A stretch of 18,262 nt of DNA from Candidatus Woesearchaeota archaeon (lineage in GTDB: Archaea > Nanobdellota > Nanobdellia > Woesearchaeales > JAHWHD01). The stretch covers positions 1 through 18,262 of the forward strand of contig JAHWHD010000004.1 in NCBI GenBank assembly GCA_019323525.1. The letters are read 5' to 3'. Shown one piece after another: positions 1 to 8,443 of this stretch. The notes below the pieces were generated by a model, which saw only the letters and a program-made list of their open reading frames with translations, had not been told where the DNA came from and did not search any database. The first letter of the stretch is position 1, and each line of letters opens with the position of its first letter. A program made the translations under genes and the position numbers.

Positions 1-74
1 CTTTGGCTTTAGATAAATGGGGATAGAAGCTTTATAACCCCTTAATTCTTTATTTATATACTTTTTAACATAAA

Positions 75-83
75 CTATATAAG
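75..83 (+). promoter_or_regulatory. Archaeal TATA box of the Rhs operon
   Basis: CTATATAAG is centred about 29 nt before the ATG at 108. That fits the archaeal spacing of TATA to transcription start (about 26-27 nt) with a nearly leaderless mRNA. No Shine-Dalgarno sequence lies before the ATG. The rest of 1-74 is AT-rich with no gene seen; a second TATA-like stretch (GCTTTATAA) lies at 29-37 but is too far from the ATG to be the main promoter. Confidence 0.55.
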
Positions 84-107
84 TATGGTTACCTATATAG
101 CATACAG

Positions 108-1469
108 ATGGGGGGATATAAACTATTGGCACTAGTAGTGTGTATTATCTTTCTTCTTGGAACTATACCGCAGGGATTTGCTGCCACCATAAATCTTGAT
201 TACGATGATAATGGTAATCTAGTAAAAGATGCTAATTTCAATTATGAGTATGATTCTTTGAATCAGCTGGTAAAGGTAACAGATTTATCAGGAAATATTA
301 TTGAAGAGTATTTTTATGATTCATCGGGTCAGCGTGCGCTTAAACGTACATATCTTGATGGAAAGACTATTGACACTTACTATTTTGGTGAATACGTTAA
401 GACAGTCACCGCTAATTCTGTTGAAGAGACTATTTACTATAGTGACCAAGAAGGCTTGGTCGCAAAGAAAGATAACGATGGCAACATGTTCTACTATCAC
501 TCAGATCATCTTGGTAGCACAGATATTGTAACAGACGAGTCAGGAAGTGTTATTGAAGAGACAAAATACCTTCCATTTGGCGAGGTAACGCAAGGAGGCG
601 ACTCAAGATACTTGTTCACTGGCCAGGAAAAGGATACTGCCACTGAACTGATGTACTATGATGCAAGATACTACTCTCCTTATCTGAGACAGTTTACACA
701 ACCAGATAGGATGCAACCTAACATCTATGATCCTCAGCAGTTGAACAGGTATTCGTACGTAAGAAATAATCCCCAAAAATACCAAGACCCCACAGGTAAT
801 TGGATAAGCCCCTTGGATTTTTTAGATTATGCAAGTTTTGCTCATTCGTTCTATCAGATGATTGATGAACCGTCCTGGGGAAATTTTGGATGGCTTGCAC
901 TAGACGCAGTATTTGTGGCCTTGCCAGTTATTGGCGGCGTTGGTGCAGCAGGTAAAGGAATAAAATATACTGCAAAGGCTGTTGATAAAACAGGTGATGC
1001 CGCGAAAATCGCATCTAAAACAGCCAACGCAATTGACAAGGCAAATAATGCTCGAAAAGTGATTCATGCAGGAGATAAAGTCGCTGATGGTCTAAAGGCA
1101 GTTGACAAAGCCAACGACGTTAAAAAAGTTCCTATAAGTAAGTTATGGGGTCACTACACTGACGATGCGAAAAGTCTTTTCAGGAAAGGTGCTAAAACCC
1201 ATAATACCGACCCAATCCAAGTTATCAAAGTCGGGGACCAGTACATGATAAATGATGGTGTAGGTCGATCTATGAGGGCCTTGAAAAATGGAGAAAATGC
1301 AGTTAATGCCAGAGTTATTAATTCGTACGCTAGTGTTGATGATATGCGAGACCTAGCATCAGTTGGTGATGAATTTGCGAAGTCGGATCTTATGTGGTGG
1401 ACCCAAAGGGTTACTAAAATAGACGACCCTGCAAGATGGGCTCAGCTTGGAATGGACGTGCCAAAATGA
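108..1469 (+). CDS. Secreted RHS-core protein with ParB-like C-terminal toxin candidate
   Basis: The 453-aa protein has a signal peptide (about 1-26, ending GFAA), then YD-type repeats (about 28-115). The RHS-repeat-associated core (about 128-231) shows YYHSDHLGST at 129-138, YLFTGQEKD at 168-176, LMYYDARYYSP at 181-191, and NRYSYVRNNP ending in DPTGN at 227-231. Asp200 and Asp227 are placed like the aspartate pair used for self-cleavage in bacterial Rhs proteins (inference). A hydrophobic then Ala/Lys-rich pre-toxin stretch (about 236-340) leads to a tip (about 343-453) whose DPIQVIKVGDQYMINDGVGR resembles the ParB/Srx fold. The usual His of the DGxHR motif is Val/Gly here. Unlike ordinary Rhs proteins there is no N-terminal shell; a matching shell is encoded two genes downstream. 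It overlaps the next gene by ATGA. RHS-core identity is very sure; the toxin activity is inferred. Confidence 0.9.
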   Translation: MGGYKLLALVVCIIFLLGTIPQGFAATINLDYDDNGNLVKDANFNYEYDSLNQLVKVTDLSGNIIEEYFYDSSGQRALKRTYLDGKTIDTYYFGEYVKTVTANSVEETIYYSDQEGLVAKKDNDGNMFYYHSDHLGSTDIVTDESGSVIEETKYLPFGEVTQGGDSRYLFTGQEKDTATELMYYDARYYSPYLRQFTQPDRMQPNIYDPQQLNRYSYVRNNPQKYQDPTGNWISPLDFLDYASFAHSFYQMIDEPSWGNFGWLALDAVFVALPVIGGVGAAGKGIKYTAKAVDKTGDAAKIASKTANAIDKANNARKVIHAGDKVADGLKAVDKANDVKKVPISKLWGHYTDDAKSLFRKGAKTHNTDPIQVIKVGDQYMINDGVGRSMRALKNGENAVNARVINSYASVDDMRDLASVGDEFAKSDLMWWTQRVTKIDDPARWAQLGMDVPK

Positions 1470-1897
1470 TAAAAAATTTAGAATCGGAACGTTTAAAATC
1501 TCAATTGAAGAGAATTGCGGGAGCTGCGCACTTATCAGAAGAATGCGAAAACCTTGCTTTGGGAAGAATGAGAACACAGTCTTGCTCAGAATTAACCATA
1601 ATAACCGAATTAATGCTTGCAGGAATTGAAAGGTTAGACAGCTTTGACATGGGAACTCTTGCTGAAATCGCAGAATGTAGTGAGGAAGAACTCAAAGAAC
1701 TGTTTTACAGAAGCAAATCTAGGAAAATTAAGATAACAAAATCATTTGCAGAACAAAGAATAAAATCAATGAAACAGGAAATATCTGAACCAGACCCGCA
1801 AGGATTCAGAGCAAAACAAATTCGAAGATGCAAAGAGGCTCTTGAAAGGCACTCAGAGTTAGTCAAAGAAGGAAAGGTGGTTGAAGTAGAAAAATGA
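1466..1897 (+). CDS. Small helical protein, candidate immunity protein
   Basis: The 143-aa protein has no signal peptide or membrane segment and so is probably cytoplasmic. It looks mainly helical and charged, with a basic middle (around 83-100) and a Lys/Glu-rich end. I do not recognise the family. A longer reading frame begins at 1436 inside the preceding gene, but the ATG at 1466 forms an ATGA overlap with that gene's stop and is the natural start. Its stop in turn overlaps the next start (ATGA at 1894), so translation is probably coupled on both sides. Its position directly behind a polymorphic-toxin-type C-terminus is where immunity genes sit in bacterial Rhs loci; that is the only basis for the immunity idea. 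It could equally be an adaptor or a regulator. Confidence 0.75.
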   Translation: MIKNLESERLKSQLKRIAGAAHLSEECENLALGRMRTQSCSELTIITELMLAGIERLDSFDMGTLAEIAECSEEELKELFYRSKSRKIKITKSFAEQRIKSMKQEISEPDPQGFRAKQIRRCKEALERHSELVKEGKVVEVEK

Positions 1898-4800
1898 AAA
1901 TACATAATGCGACTAAGTTTATAACACTAATTTTATTAGTTGTATTAACATCCACTATTGTCTCAGCCTCCACCTATAAACCCTACGCAAACACACCCAT
2001 TGCACCTGCAACATTATCAACATCTGGTTCAGTCTCCGCAGATTCTAACTCAGGAGCAGCAGTATACTCCTACACTATTGATGTCCCTCCAGGCACAGCA
2101 GGCATGCAACCTTCCTTGGGTTTGTTTTATAACAGCCATGCCGCAAGATCACATCAAGGAATAGTAGGTTCTGGCTGGAGCCTTAGTGAGAGTTATGTAT
2201 ATAGAGACGCCCAGGATACTTTCGACTATAACGGCGATGACCACTTTACCCTTATCCTAAACGGCCAGTCCCTGAAGCTCCTTTACTCAGACGGAATCTG
2301 GCACACTGAAACAGAATCGCACATGCACATCGCTTATGCTAGCGACATGTGGACTGTCAAGACCAAAGACGGCACAACATACAAATTCGGGAATGATGCA
2401 GACTCAAGATTAGAATCAAACCTATACGATTATAGTGTAAGATGGTACCTTTCAGATGTAACCGACCTTCATGGTAACAAAATTTATTATGATTATATGG
2501 AGAACCCTTACAATGACGATATTGGCGTCACGTATCTAAAAGAGATTAGGTACAATTCTGATCAGACAAGAAGAATAGAGTTAGGATACGAAAACAGACC
2601 AGATGTTTTTTATCAGTATATTGACGCAAACCAAGTGCAAAGGGCCAGACGTCTAAAAGAGATCAAGACATTTGTAGGTGATAATTTAGTTAAAAAATAT
2701 GTTATTAAGTATAATTCTCCAGTTGACACAGTCAGTCTTTTAGAGAGTATACAAGAATTTAGCCCTGACGGCCAAAAACTGCCTGCAACAACATTTGAAT
2801 ATAACATCCCAGCAAAAGGGTGGCAGTACGAAGGAAGCTGGCAGATCCCAAAAGATGCTTATTTCGGAGGCTCAGAAGATAACGGCGCAAGGTTCTTCGA
2901 TATCAACAAGGACGGCCTTATTGATATAGTCAAGAAAAACGACATCGGTGCAGACTTTGTATTCCTTAACACAGGCACTGGTTGGCAGCAAAGCACAGCA
3001 TGGGATTTACCGCCTAGAGACTTCTCAGATGACGGCATTGATGAAGGACTGAGGGTAGTAGATGTTAACAAGGACGGTTACATGGACATACTTGATGTTG
3101 AGTCAGACTGCAAAAATTGCAGAGAGGTCTGGATAAACAACAAGGTGGACCGATGGACCGAAGACACTTCATGGTACATTCCTGCCTCGTGTGCAGTACA
3201 GTCTGATCATGATAGATACCATCACGACGTGGATATGGGTGTCCGTTGGGTTGACGTTAACGCCGACGGTCTTGTTGATTGTGTGAGGAGCACCATATAC
3301 GACGAAGATGAAGAAAGAGACACATACATCCATAATGGACATGGTTGGAGCAGGGATTCAGACTGGCAATTTCCAGAGATTTATTTTGTATCAGACTATC
3401 CTGATTTTAAGGACAATGGTGTGAGGCTGGTCGATATCAATGGAGATGGTTTACCCGACATAGTACCTAACGATAATAGCATATGGGTTAATGTAGGTAA
3501 TGGCTGGCAACGCTCTAACCAATGGAAAACGCCGATAGACCTTGTAGAGTCAGACGGAGAAGACGAAGGGGCCAGGTTTGCGGATGTTAACGGCGATGGC
3601 CTTGTAGACCTTGTCAAAGGCGAGGGCGGCACTCGTAAGACATATATTAACACAGGCACGGGCTGGTCCTACGACGTTAACTGGGCAATACCCAGCGACG
3701 CCAGCTTTGTCAAAAGCGGAGACGGCCAAGGCTTGGGAGTAAGAATGGTCGACGTTAATGGCGATGGTGCTGTTGACATCGTAAAAGGAGAAAGCAAAGA
3801 CTCTGCAGACAGGATTACTTGGCTAAATAAAGGGGTAAAACCTTACCTTCTAACAAAAGTCAAAGAACAGTTAGGCGGCACGATCACTATTGACTATGAA
3901 CACTCGCTAGATTCTAACCTGGGCTACGCATTATGGGTCGTGAAATATATCTCAAAAGACCAAGGCCTTCAAGCTCACATGTCAGACGCAACCACAGAAT
4001 GGAAAGACTGTACACCTAACTACTGTCCTGCAGGATACCATGACGGAGGAATCTCGTGTTCAGGTAGTACGTGCACAAGAACTTGCTATACTAAAAAATG
4101 TTCGCTTGGCTGGTACAATGTATTTTCAGATTCTTTGTTAGCGAGCAAGAAAGACGATTCTGATAACCACCGTTGTTCAAGTGACGGACTATTTGACTAT
4201 ACGCCTACAGACGAAAAGCTCTGTTACAAGTTTGAGTTCATTTCTCCTGACAAAGGCATTATTGATGATTCAGATGTTAGTAATTACGATGATTACGGAA
4301 ATTTTGATTGCGCTCTTGCAACATACATGGAACAGGACGGCGGAGATGAGGACAATCCGTGGTTCAGACACATGACAGACTCATGCGAAAGATATTCTAA
4401 TGCTGACTGGGGCGAAGACACACTTTTCATTGACATGGACCTTGACAAGGGCGACAACTGCGATGCAGCAGATAACCTTGAAAACGATAAGACAATCTAC
4501 TGCGTACCTTCTGACGTGTCATGCAACGGACTTAGTGGCAACTGCGCAACAGGCTGCTACAACCTAGAGCTAGAGGTAAGACTCGGTCACTGTCTAGTAG
4601 AAGACAATTTAGATGAAGAAAACCGAAAAGACTTCTGCACAGCTGGAGATGGGAAAGACCCTGAAAACCCATATATAAACTACATTTATTATAAAGATGT
4701 TTACTTCTATTTCAATGTATACACGACAAACCCTGTTCCTGATCAATACGTAAACCAGGAATGTACAAGAGAAAAAACACTAAAAACCCCTACAACAACG

Positions 4801-7800
4801 TATACATTCAAAGAGGGTCTTTTCGATTATGAAGACGAAGAGTTCAGGGGCTTTGGGTATGTCGAGACTCTTTCGCCTACGGGTACAAAATCAAAACAAT
4901 ACTTCCACCAGGACGACGCTAAGAAAGGCCTGCCTTCTAAATCAGAGACAACAGATAGTAACAACTACGTTTATGAAAGGTCAGAAAACGAGTACACTGT
5001 AGATGAGCATACAGGCAGCCCTAGCTTAGCTTATGTTCATGACAAATATTATGATGTTCTCCTACATTCAGTAACAAACCATCTATATACCCCTTCCAAG
5101 GGCACTGAAAAGACAACTAAGCAAACAATGCAGTATGATGACTACGGAAACCTCATCCAGATCTCTTATGAAGGAGACACAACTCAAGATGGAGACGAGA
5201 AAAAAGAAGAATGGGTTTATAACCATTGGACAGACATCTGGCACCTTAACAAACCACAAAGATACAGGTTATTGGACAATTCAGGCATTTTAAGGGAAAC
5301 AAACTATGTTTATGAGACAAATGGGGATCTTGAGAGGGTCACGCATTGGCACAATGAAGGAAGTGACCCTTCGGTCAGGTTTGAGCACGACCCATTCGGC
5401 AACATCATTTCAGAGATAAATGCACGCGGTTACAAAACCAGTTACGAATATGACAGCACTGGAACATTCCCTGAAAGGTCCACTAACCCTCTTGGCCATA
5501 ATGTCGCAATAGAATACGATAAAGGTACAGGCAACATACTGACAGAAACAGACGCTAACGGTTATGAAACAGAATACATTTACGACTCCCACGGAAGGCT
5601 TGTAAAGAAAATCCTTCCGTATGATTCAGAATCCAGCCCAACTATTGAGTACACTTATGATTTTGACGGTTCAGTGCCTGAAAATATTATCGAGAAACGC
5701 AAGATAAAAAGGAACTGGGACCTTTCAACAGAAACATCAGACATCTACACATACTACGATGGATTCGGTAACGTTATCGAGACAAAATCTGAAGGAAACT
5801 CTGGTTGGGTCACTAGTTGGTATGTCTATGATGGGGATTCAAGAATAAAGAAACACTCATACCCACACTATACTGAAGCAAGTTCTTACGGCAGCCCACA
5901 GGAAGTCTTGAACTGGAGATATGACTACGACACTCTTGGACGTGTTACTCATGCATTTGATGGACTTTATACTCAAAGAACAGAGTATAACACCTGGACA
6001 ACAATGGTCTATGACAAAAATAATCACAGGACTGACTATCTCTATGATGCATACGGAAATATCGGGGAAGTTAAAGAGTTCAACTCCGATTCCAGTTATT
6101 ACAAGACAAACTATTTCTATGATATGGCAGGCAACCTGAAAACTATAAGAGATTCACAGGATAACGAGATTAAATACTCATATGACACACTTGGAAGAAA
6201 GATTAAGCTAGAAGACCTCGACTTAGGTATCTGGACATACTCTTATGACGAGAACAACAACTTGCTTTTACAGACAGATTCAAATGGCCACTCAAACTCA
6301 CTGGGTTATGATGCACTTGACAGACTCGTTCAAAGAATATCCTCTGACTCAACGACAAGATATGTATTTGACGAGAAAGTTATTGGCCCCGTAAGTAGAG
6401 TTGCTAGCGACGTAGAAAATGACCATTACGAGTACGACAAAAGGCTTAGAAATGTAAAAACAACAAGAGAGATAGGAACTGAATCGTTTACCATTACTAA
6501 GACATATGATTCCATGGACCGAGTAATCTCGAAAACACTACCAAACGGAGAAGAGATTAAGTACGTCTACGATAACCAAGGCAATCTAAAGGAAATTACA
6601 GGAATCATGAATATCAAGTACAACCAGTTCAACAATCCAATAAGCAGGTATTATCCGAATGATCTTGAGACCACATTCACTTACGACACCCTTGAAAGGC
6701 TAAGGACGATAAAGACGCAAGACTTACAGGAAATTGAATATACCATAGACCCCACAGGAAACATAGAGATGATTAAAGACAACAAGAACAACAAGCAACA
6801 GGAGTTCGGCTACGATGCTCTTGATAGGCTGACATCAGTCAATCATAACGATTATTCTCTTTCTTATTCCTATGACAGCATAGGCAATATGCTAAGAGTT
6901 GAAGGGGATATTAATATTATTTATAACTACGGTAACAACCCTATTCACTCGCCTATTAGTATTGCTACAGATGGCATCGCTTGCACAATTGAGTCTGACT
7001 GTGGTACAGACTCATGGATTAGCACAGATTACTGCAGTTCTGGGAACTTATGGAATACATGGCGAAGCTACACATGCAGCAACCCTGGAACAACCTCAGC
7101 ATTTTGCAGCTACGTAGATGATGCTAAGAAAAGACATGATTGCGAAGGTGACTGCTATGATGGGCAATGCCAACTCCCAGTAGCGTGCAGCAAAAACTCA
7201 GACTGCGGCACAGACTCATGGTTAGGCTCTGAATTCTGCAATACAGATGAGGTATGGGATACATGGAGAGAATATACCTGCAATGATCCTGGCAATTCAT
7301 CAGCATCTTGCACATATCTTGACACTAAAAAGAAAAAAGAAGACTGTCCAGGTACTTGCGTTAACGGTGAATGCATCACACACCAAACCACATGCTTTGA
7401 TTCAGATGATTACACATACCCTGACCATTTACACTACAAAGGCACCACTACTGGCTATAACCCAGAATTCACTAAAATTATCACCGTTGAAGATCACTGT
7501 GTAACTGACAATCACGTATACGAATCCTGGTGCATGAGCGATGACTCTATAAACGGAAACAATTTCTACTGCGAATACGGTTGTTATGATGGAACGTGCA
7601 GAAGAGAATCTCTTGGATGCTCTGAAGATGATTACGGAGTAAGAACAGACATAAAAGGAACCACAACAGGTTATGACTACACTGGTGAAAACATCATCAC
7701 AGAGACTGACTACTGCATCTCTGGCAACCAAATTAAAGAATGGTCCTGTACTGACGATCATAAGGTTATAGGCGCCAGCATAGATTGTCCATTTGGATGC

Positions 7801-8442
7801 GCAAACGGCGTATGCAAGCCTGTTCTCAGCTGCACAGACAGTACAGACTGTCCTGAACCATTTTGGGATGGCGAACCTTTCTGCAGCCAATGGTTTGTTG
7901 CACAAACATACATATCATACCGCTGCGAGAACTCTAAATGCCAAAGAGTAACCTTCGTTAATAAATATAAAGAAGAATGTGAGTATCAATGCCTTGAAGG
8001 TGTATGCATAGACGAGATAAAATGCAACCAAGACTCAGACTGTGACGACAACAACCCAAGCACATTAGACATCTGCAAAAACCCCGGCCTTCCTGAATCG
8101 TATTGCGAATCTACTTCATCTGGCACAGCTGACCTTGCGGCGTGGCGTCCTGAGTTTATTCAGACTACTGAAGAAAACAACGCTTTGTACGATGTATACA
8201 AATTCATGATATCTAACATAGGCGATGCAAGAGCAGAAGACTTCACCTGGTCAAAAACAGTAAACAATGTTGAAAAGAAAGGCACTGCGACTTTAAACCC
8301 TGGCGAAAAGTTAGTTTTATATGAAACCATACCTTCCAACACCCATCCAAGCTACACTTTTGTAGCTGATGTTTATCAAGATATTACTGAAAGCTCAGAA
8401 TCCAATAACTTTGTTACGGGAAACTTAATGCTGAGGATATAA
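1894..8442 (+). CDS. Giant secreted SpvB/TcB-YD-repeat shell protein with Cys-rich repeats and CARDB end
   Basis: The 2182-aa protein has a signal peptide (about 1-25) and an SpvB/TcdB-like N-domain (about 40-300, with GIVGSGWSL near 90). Six FG-GAP/VCBS calcium-type units of the form DxNxDGxxD start near 331, 385, 449, 509, 559 and 615. A TcB-like middle (about 645-1060, EFRGFG at 983-988) is interrupted by a Cys/Asp-rich insertion (about 706-957). About 18 YD repeats follow (about 1080-1675), then a Cys-rich repeat array (1697-2071) and a CARDB-like end (about 2078-2180). Known relatives (Tc toxin B-C, Rhs) form a hollow cocoon holding a toxic C-terminus. This protein has the cocoon parts but no RHS core and no toxin: the Rhs part ends at NPIHSPISI near 1690. 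It is predicted to be exported by Sec and may work with the RHS-core protein of the same operon (inference). Confidence 0.92.
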   Translation: MKIHNATKFITLILLVVLTSTIVSASTYKPYANTPIAPATLSTSGSVSADSNSGAAVYSYTIDVPPGTAGMQPSLGLFYNSHAARSHQGIVGSGWSLSESYVYRDAQDTFDYNGDDHFTLILNGQSLKLLYSDGIWHTETESHMHIAYASDMWTVKTKDGTTYKFGNDADSRLESNLYDYSVRWYLSDVTDLHGNKIYYDYMENPYNDDIGVTYLKEIRYNSDQTRRIELGYENRPDVFYQYIDANQVQRARRLKEIKTFVGDNLVKKYVIKYNSPVDTVSLLESIQEFSPDGQKLPATTFEYNIPAKGWQYEGSWQIPKDAYFGGSEDNGARFFDINKDGLIDIVKKNDIGADFVFLNTGTGWQQSTAWDLPPRDFSDDGIDEGLRVVDVNKDGYMDILDVESDCKNCREVWINNKVDRWTEDTSWYIPASCAVQSDHDRYHHDVDMGVRWVDVNADGLVDCVRSTIYDEDEERDTYIHNGHGWSRDSDWQFPEIYFVSDYPDFKDNGVRLVDINGDGLPDIVPNDNSIWVNVGNGWQRSNQWKTPIDLVESDGEDEGARFADVNGDGLVDLVKGEGGTRKTYINTGTGWSYDVNWAIPSDASFVKSGDGQGLGVRMVDVNGDGAVDIVKGESKDSADRITWLNKGVKPYLLTKVKEQLGGTITIDYEHSLDSNLGYALWVVKYISKDQGLQAHMSDATTEWKDCTPNYCPAGYHDGGISCSGSTCTRTCYTKKCSLGWYNVFSDSLLASKKDDSDNHRCSSDGLFDYTPTDEKLCYKFEFISPDKGIIDDSDVSNYDDYGNFDCALATYMEQDGGDEDNPWFRHMTDSCERYSNADWGEDTLFIDMDLDKGDNCDAADNLENDKTIYCVPSDVSCNGLSGNCATGCYNLELEVRLGHCLVEDNLDEENRKDFCTAGDGKDPENPYINYIYYKDVYFYFNVYTTNPVPDQYVNQECTREKTLKTPTTTYTFKEGLFDYEDEEFRGFGYVETLSPTGTKSKQYFHQDDAKKGLPSKSETTDSNNYVYERSENEYTVDEHTGSPSLAYVHDKYYDVLLHSVTNHLYTPSKGTEKTTKQTMQYDDYGNLIQISYEGDTTQDGDEKKEEWVYNHWTDIWHLNKPQRYRLLDNSGILRETNYVYETNGDLERVTHWHNEGSDPSVRFEHDPFGNIISEINARGYKTSYEYDSTGTFPERSTNPLGHNVAIEYDKGTGNILTETDANGYETEYIYDSHGRLVKKILPYDSESSPTIEYTYDFDGSVPENIIEKRKIKRNWDLSTETSDIYTYYDGFGNVIETKSEGNSGWVTSWYVYDGDSRIKKHSYPHYTEASSYGSPQEVLNWRYDYDTLGRVTHAFDGLYTQRTEYNTWTTMVYDKNNHRTDYLYDAYGNIGEVKEFNSDSSYYKTNYFYDMAGNLKTIRDSQDNEIKYSYDTLGRKIKLEDLDLGIWTYSYDENNNLLLQTDSNGHSNSLGYDALDRLVQRISSDSTTRYVFDEKVIGPVSRVASDVENDHYEYDKRLRNVKTTREIGTESFTITKTYDSMDRVISKTLPNGEEIKYVYDNQGNLKEITGIMNIKYNQFNNPISRYYPNDLETTFTYDTLERLRTIKTQDLQEIEYTIDPTGNIEMIKDNKNNKQQEFGYDALDRLTSVNHNDYSLSYSYDSIGNMLRVEGDINIIYNYGNNPIHSPISIATDGIACTIESDCGTDSWISTDYCSSGNLWNTWRSYTCSNPGTTSAFCSYVDDAKKRHDCEGDCYDGQCQLPVACSKNSDCGTDSWLGSEFCNTDEVWDTWREYTCNDPGNSSASCTYLDTKKKKEDCPGTCVNGECITHQTTCFDSDDYTYPDHLHYKGTTTGYNPEFTKIITVEDHCVTDNHVYESWCMSDDSINGNNFYCEYGCYDGTCRRESLGCSEDDYGVRTDIKGTTTGYDYTGENIITETDYCISGNQIKEWSCTDDHKVIGASIDCPFGCANGVCKPVLSCTDSTDCPEPFWDGEPFCSQWFVAQTYISYRCENSKCQRVTFVNKYKEECEYQCLEGVCIDEIKCNQDSDCDDNNPSTLDICKNPGLPESYCESTSSGTADLAAWRPEFIQTTEENNALYDVYKFMISNIGDARAEDFTWSKTVNNVEKKGTATLNPGEKLVLYETIPSNTHPSYTFVADVYQDITESSESNNFVTGNLMLRI
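2884..3783 (+). repeat. Six FG-GAP/VCBS-type calcium-binding repeats in the giant protein
   Basis: Six units of 50-64 residues each carry G-x-R-x-x-D-[VI]-N-x-D-G-x-x-D, for example GVRLVDINGDGLPDIV near residue 509. The Asp/Asn pattern is that of calcium-binding loops of FG-GAP beta-propeller blades, as found between the SpvB part and the middle part of TcB proteins. This is a protein-level repeat; the DNA copies have diverged. Confidence 0.85.
6982..8106 (+). repeat. Cys-rich repeat array near the C-terminus of the giant protein
   Basis: Residues 1697-2071 hold two repeat kinds. Type A occurs at 1697-1759 and 1765-1827, sharing CGTDSW, TWR and YTC, and more weakly at 1980-2038. Type B occurs at 1834-1902 and 1909-1974, sharing KGTTTGY and each ending GCxxGxC. 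A short final unit, CNQDSDCDDNNPSTLDIC, resembles Cys-rich linkers seen in other DPANN surface proteins. Cys counts suggest several disulfides per unit, consistent with export. The order is A-A-B-B-A'-partial. Confidence 0.8.
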
Positions 8443-8443
8443 A

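Noticed and set aside
1436..1465. Upstream in-frame ATG that would lengthen the 143-aa protein by 10 residues
   Set aside because: It lies inside the preceding gene; the ATG at 1466 forms the ATGA overlap seen again at 1894, which is the better start.
108..1469. Frameshift or pseudogene remnant of a longer Rhs gene
   Set aside because: The frame is intact with its own TATA box, ATG and signal peptide, and is translationally coupled to intact neighbours, so it looks like a working separate gene; a displaced orphan tip cannot be fully excluded.
7429..7905. Long minus-strand open frame (158 aa) opposite the Cys-rich region
   Set aside because: It is antisense to a strongly supported coding region with repeated domains, matches no family and has no promoter; it is a shadow frame.
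6982..8106. CRISPR-like or tandem DNA repeat array
   Set aside because: The repeats are about 63-75 residues long, diverged at DNA level, and stay in one reading frame; they are protein domains.
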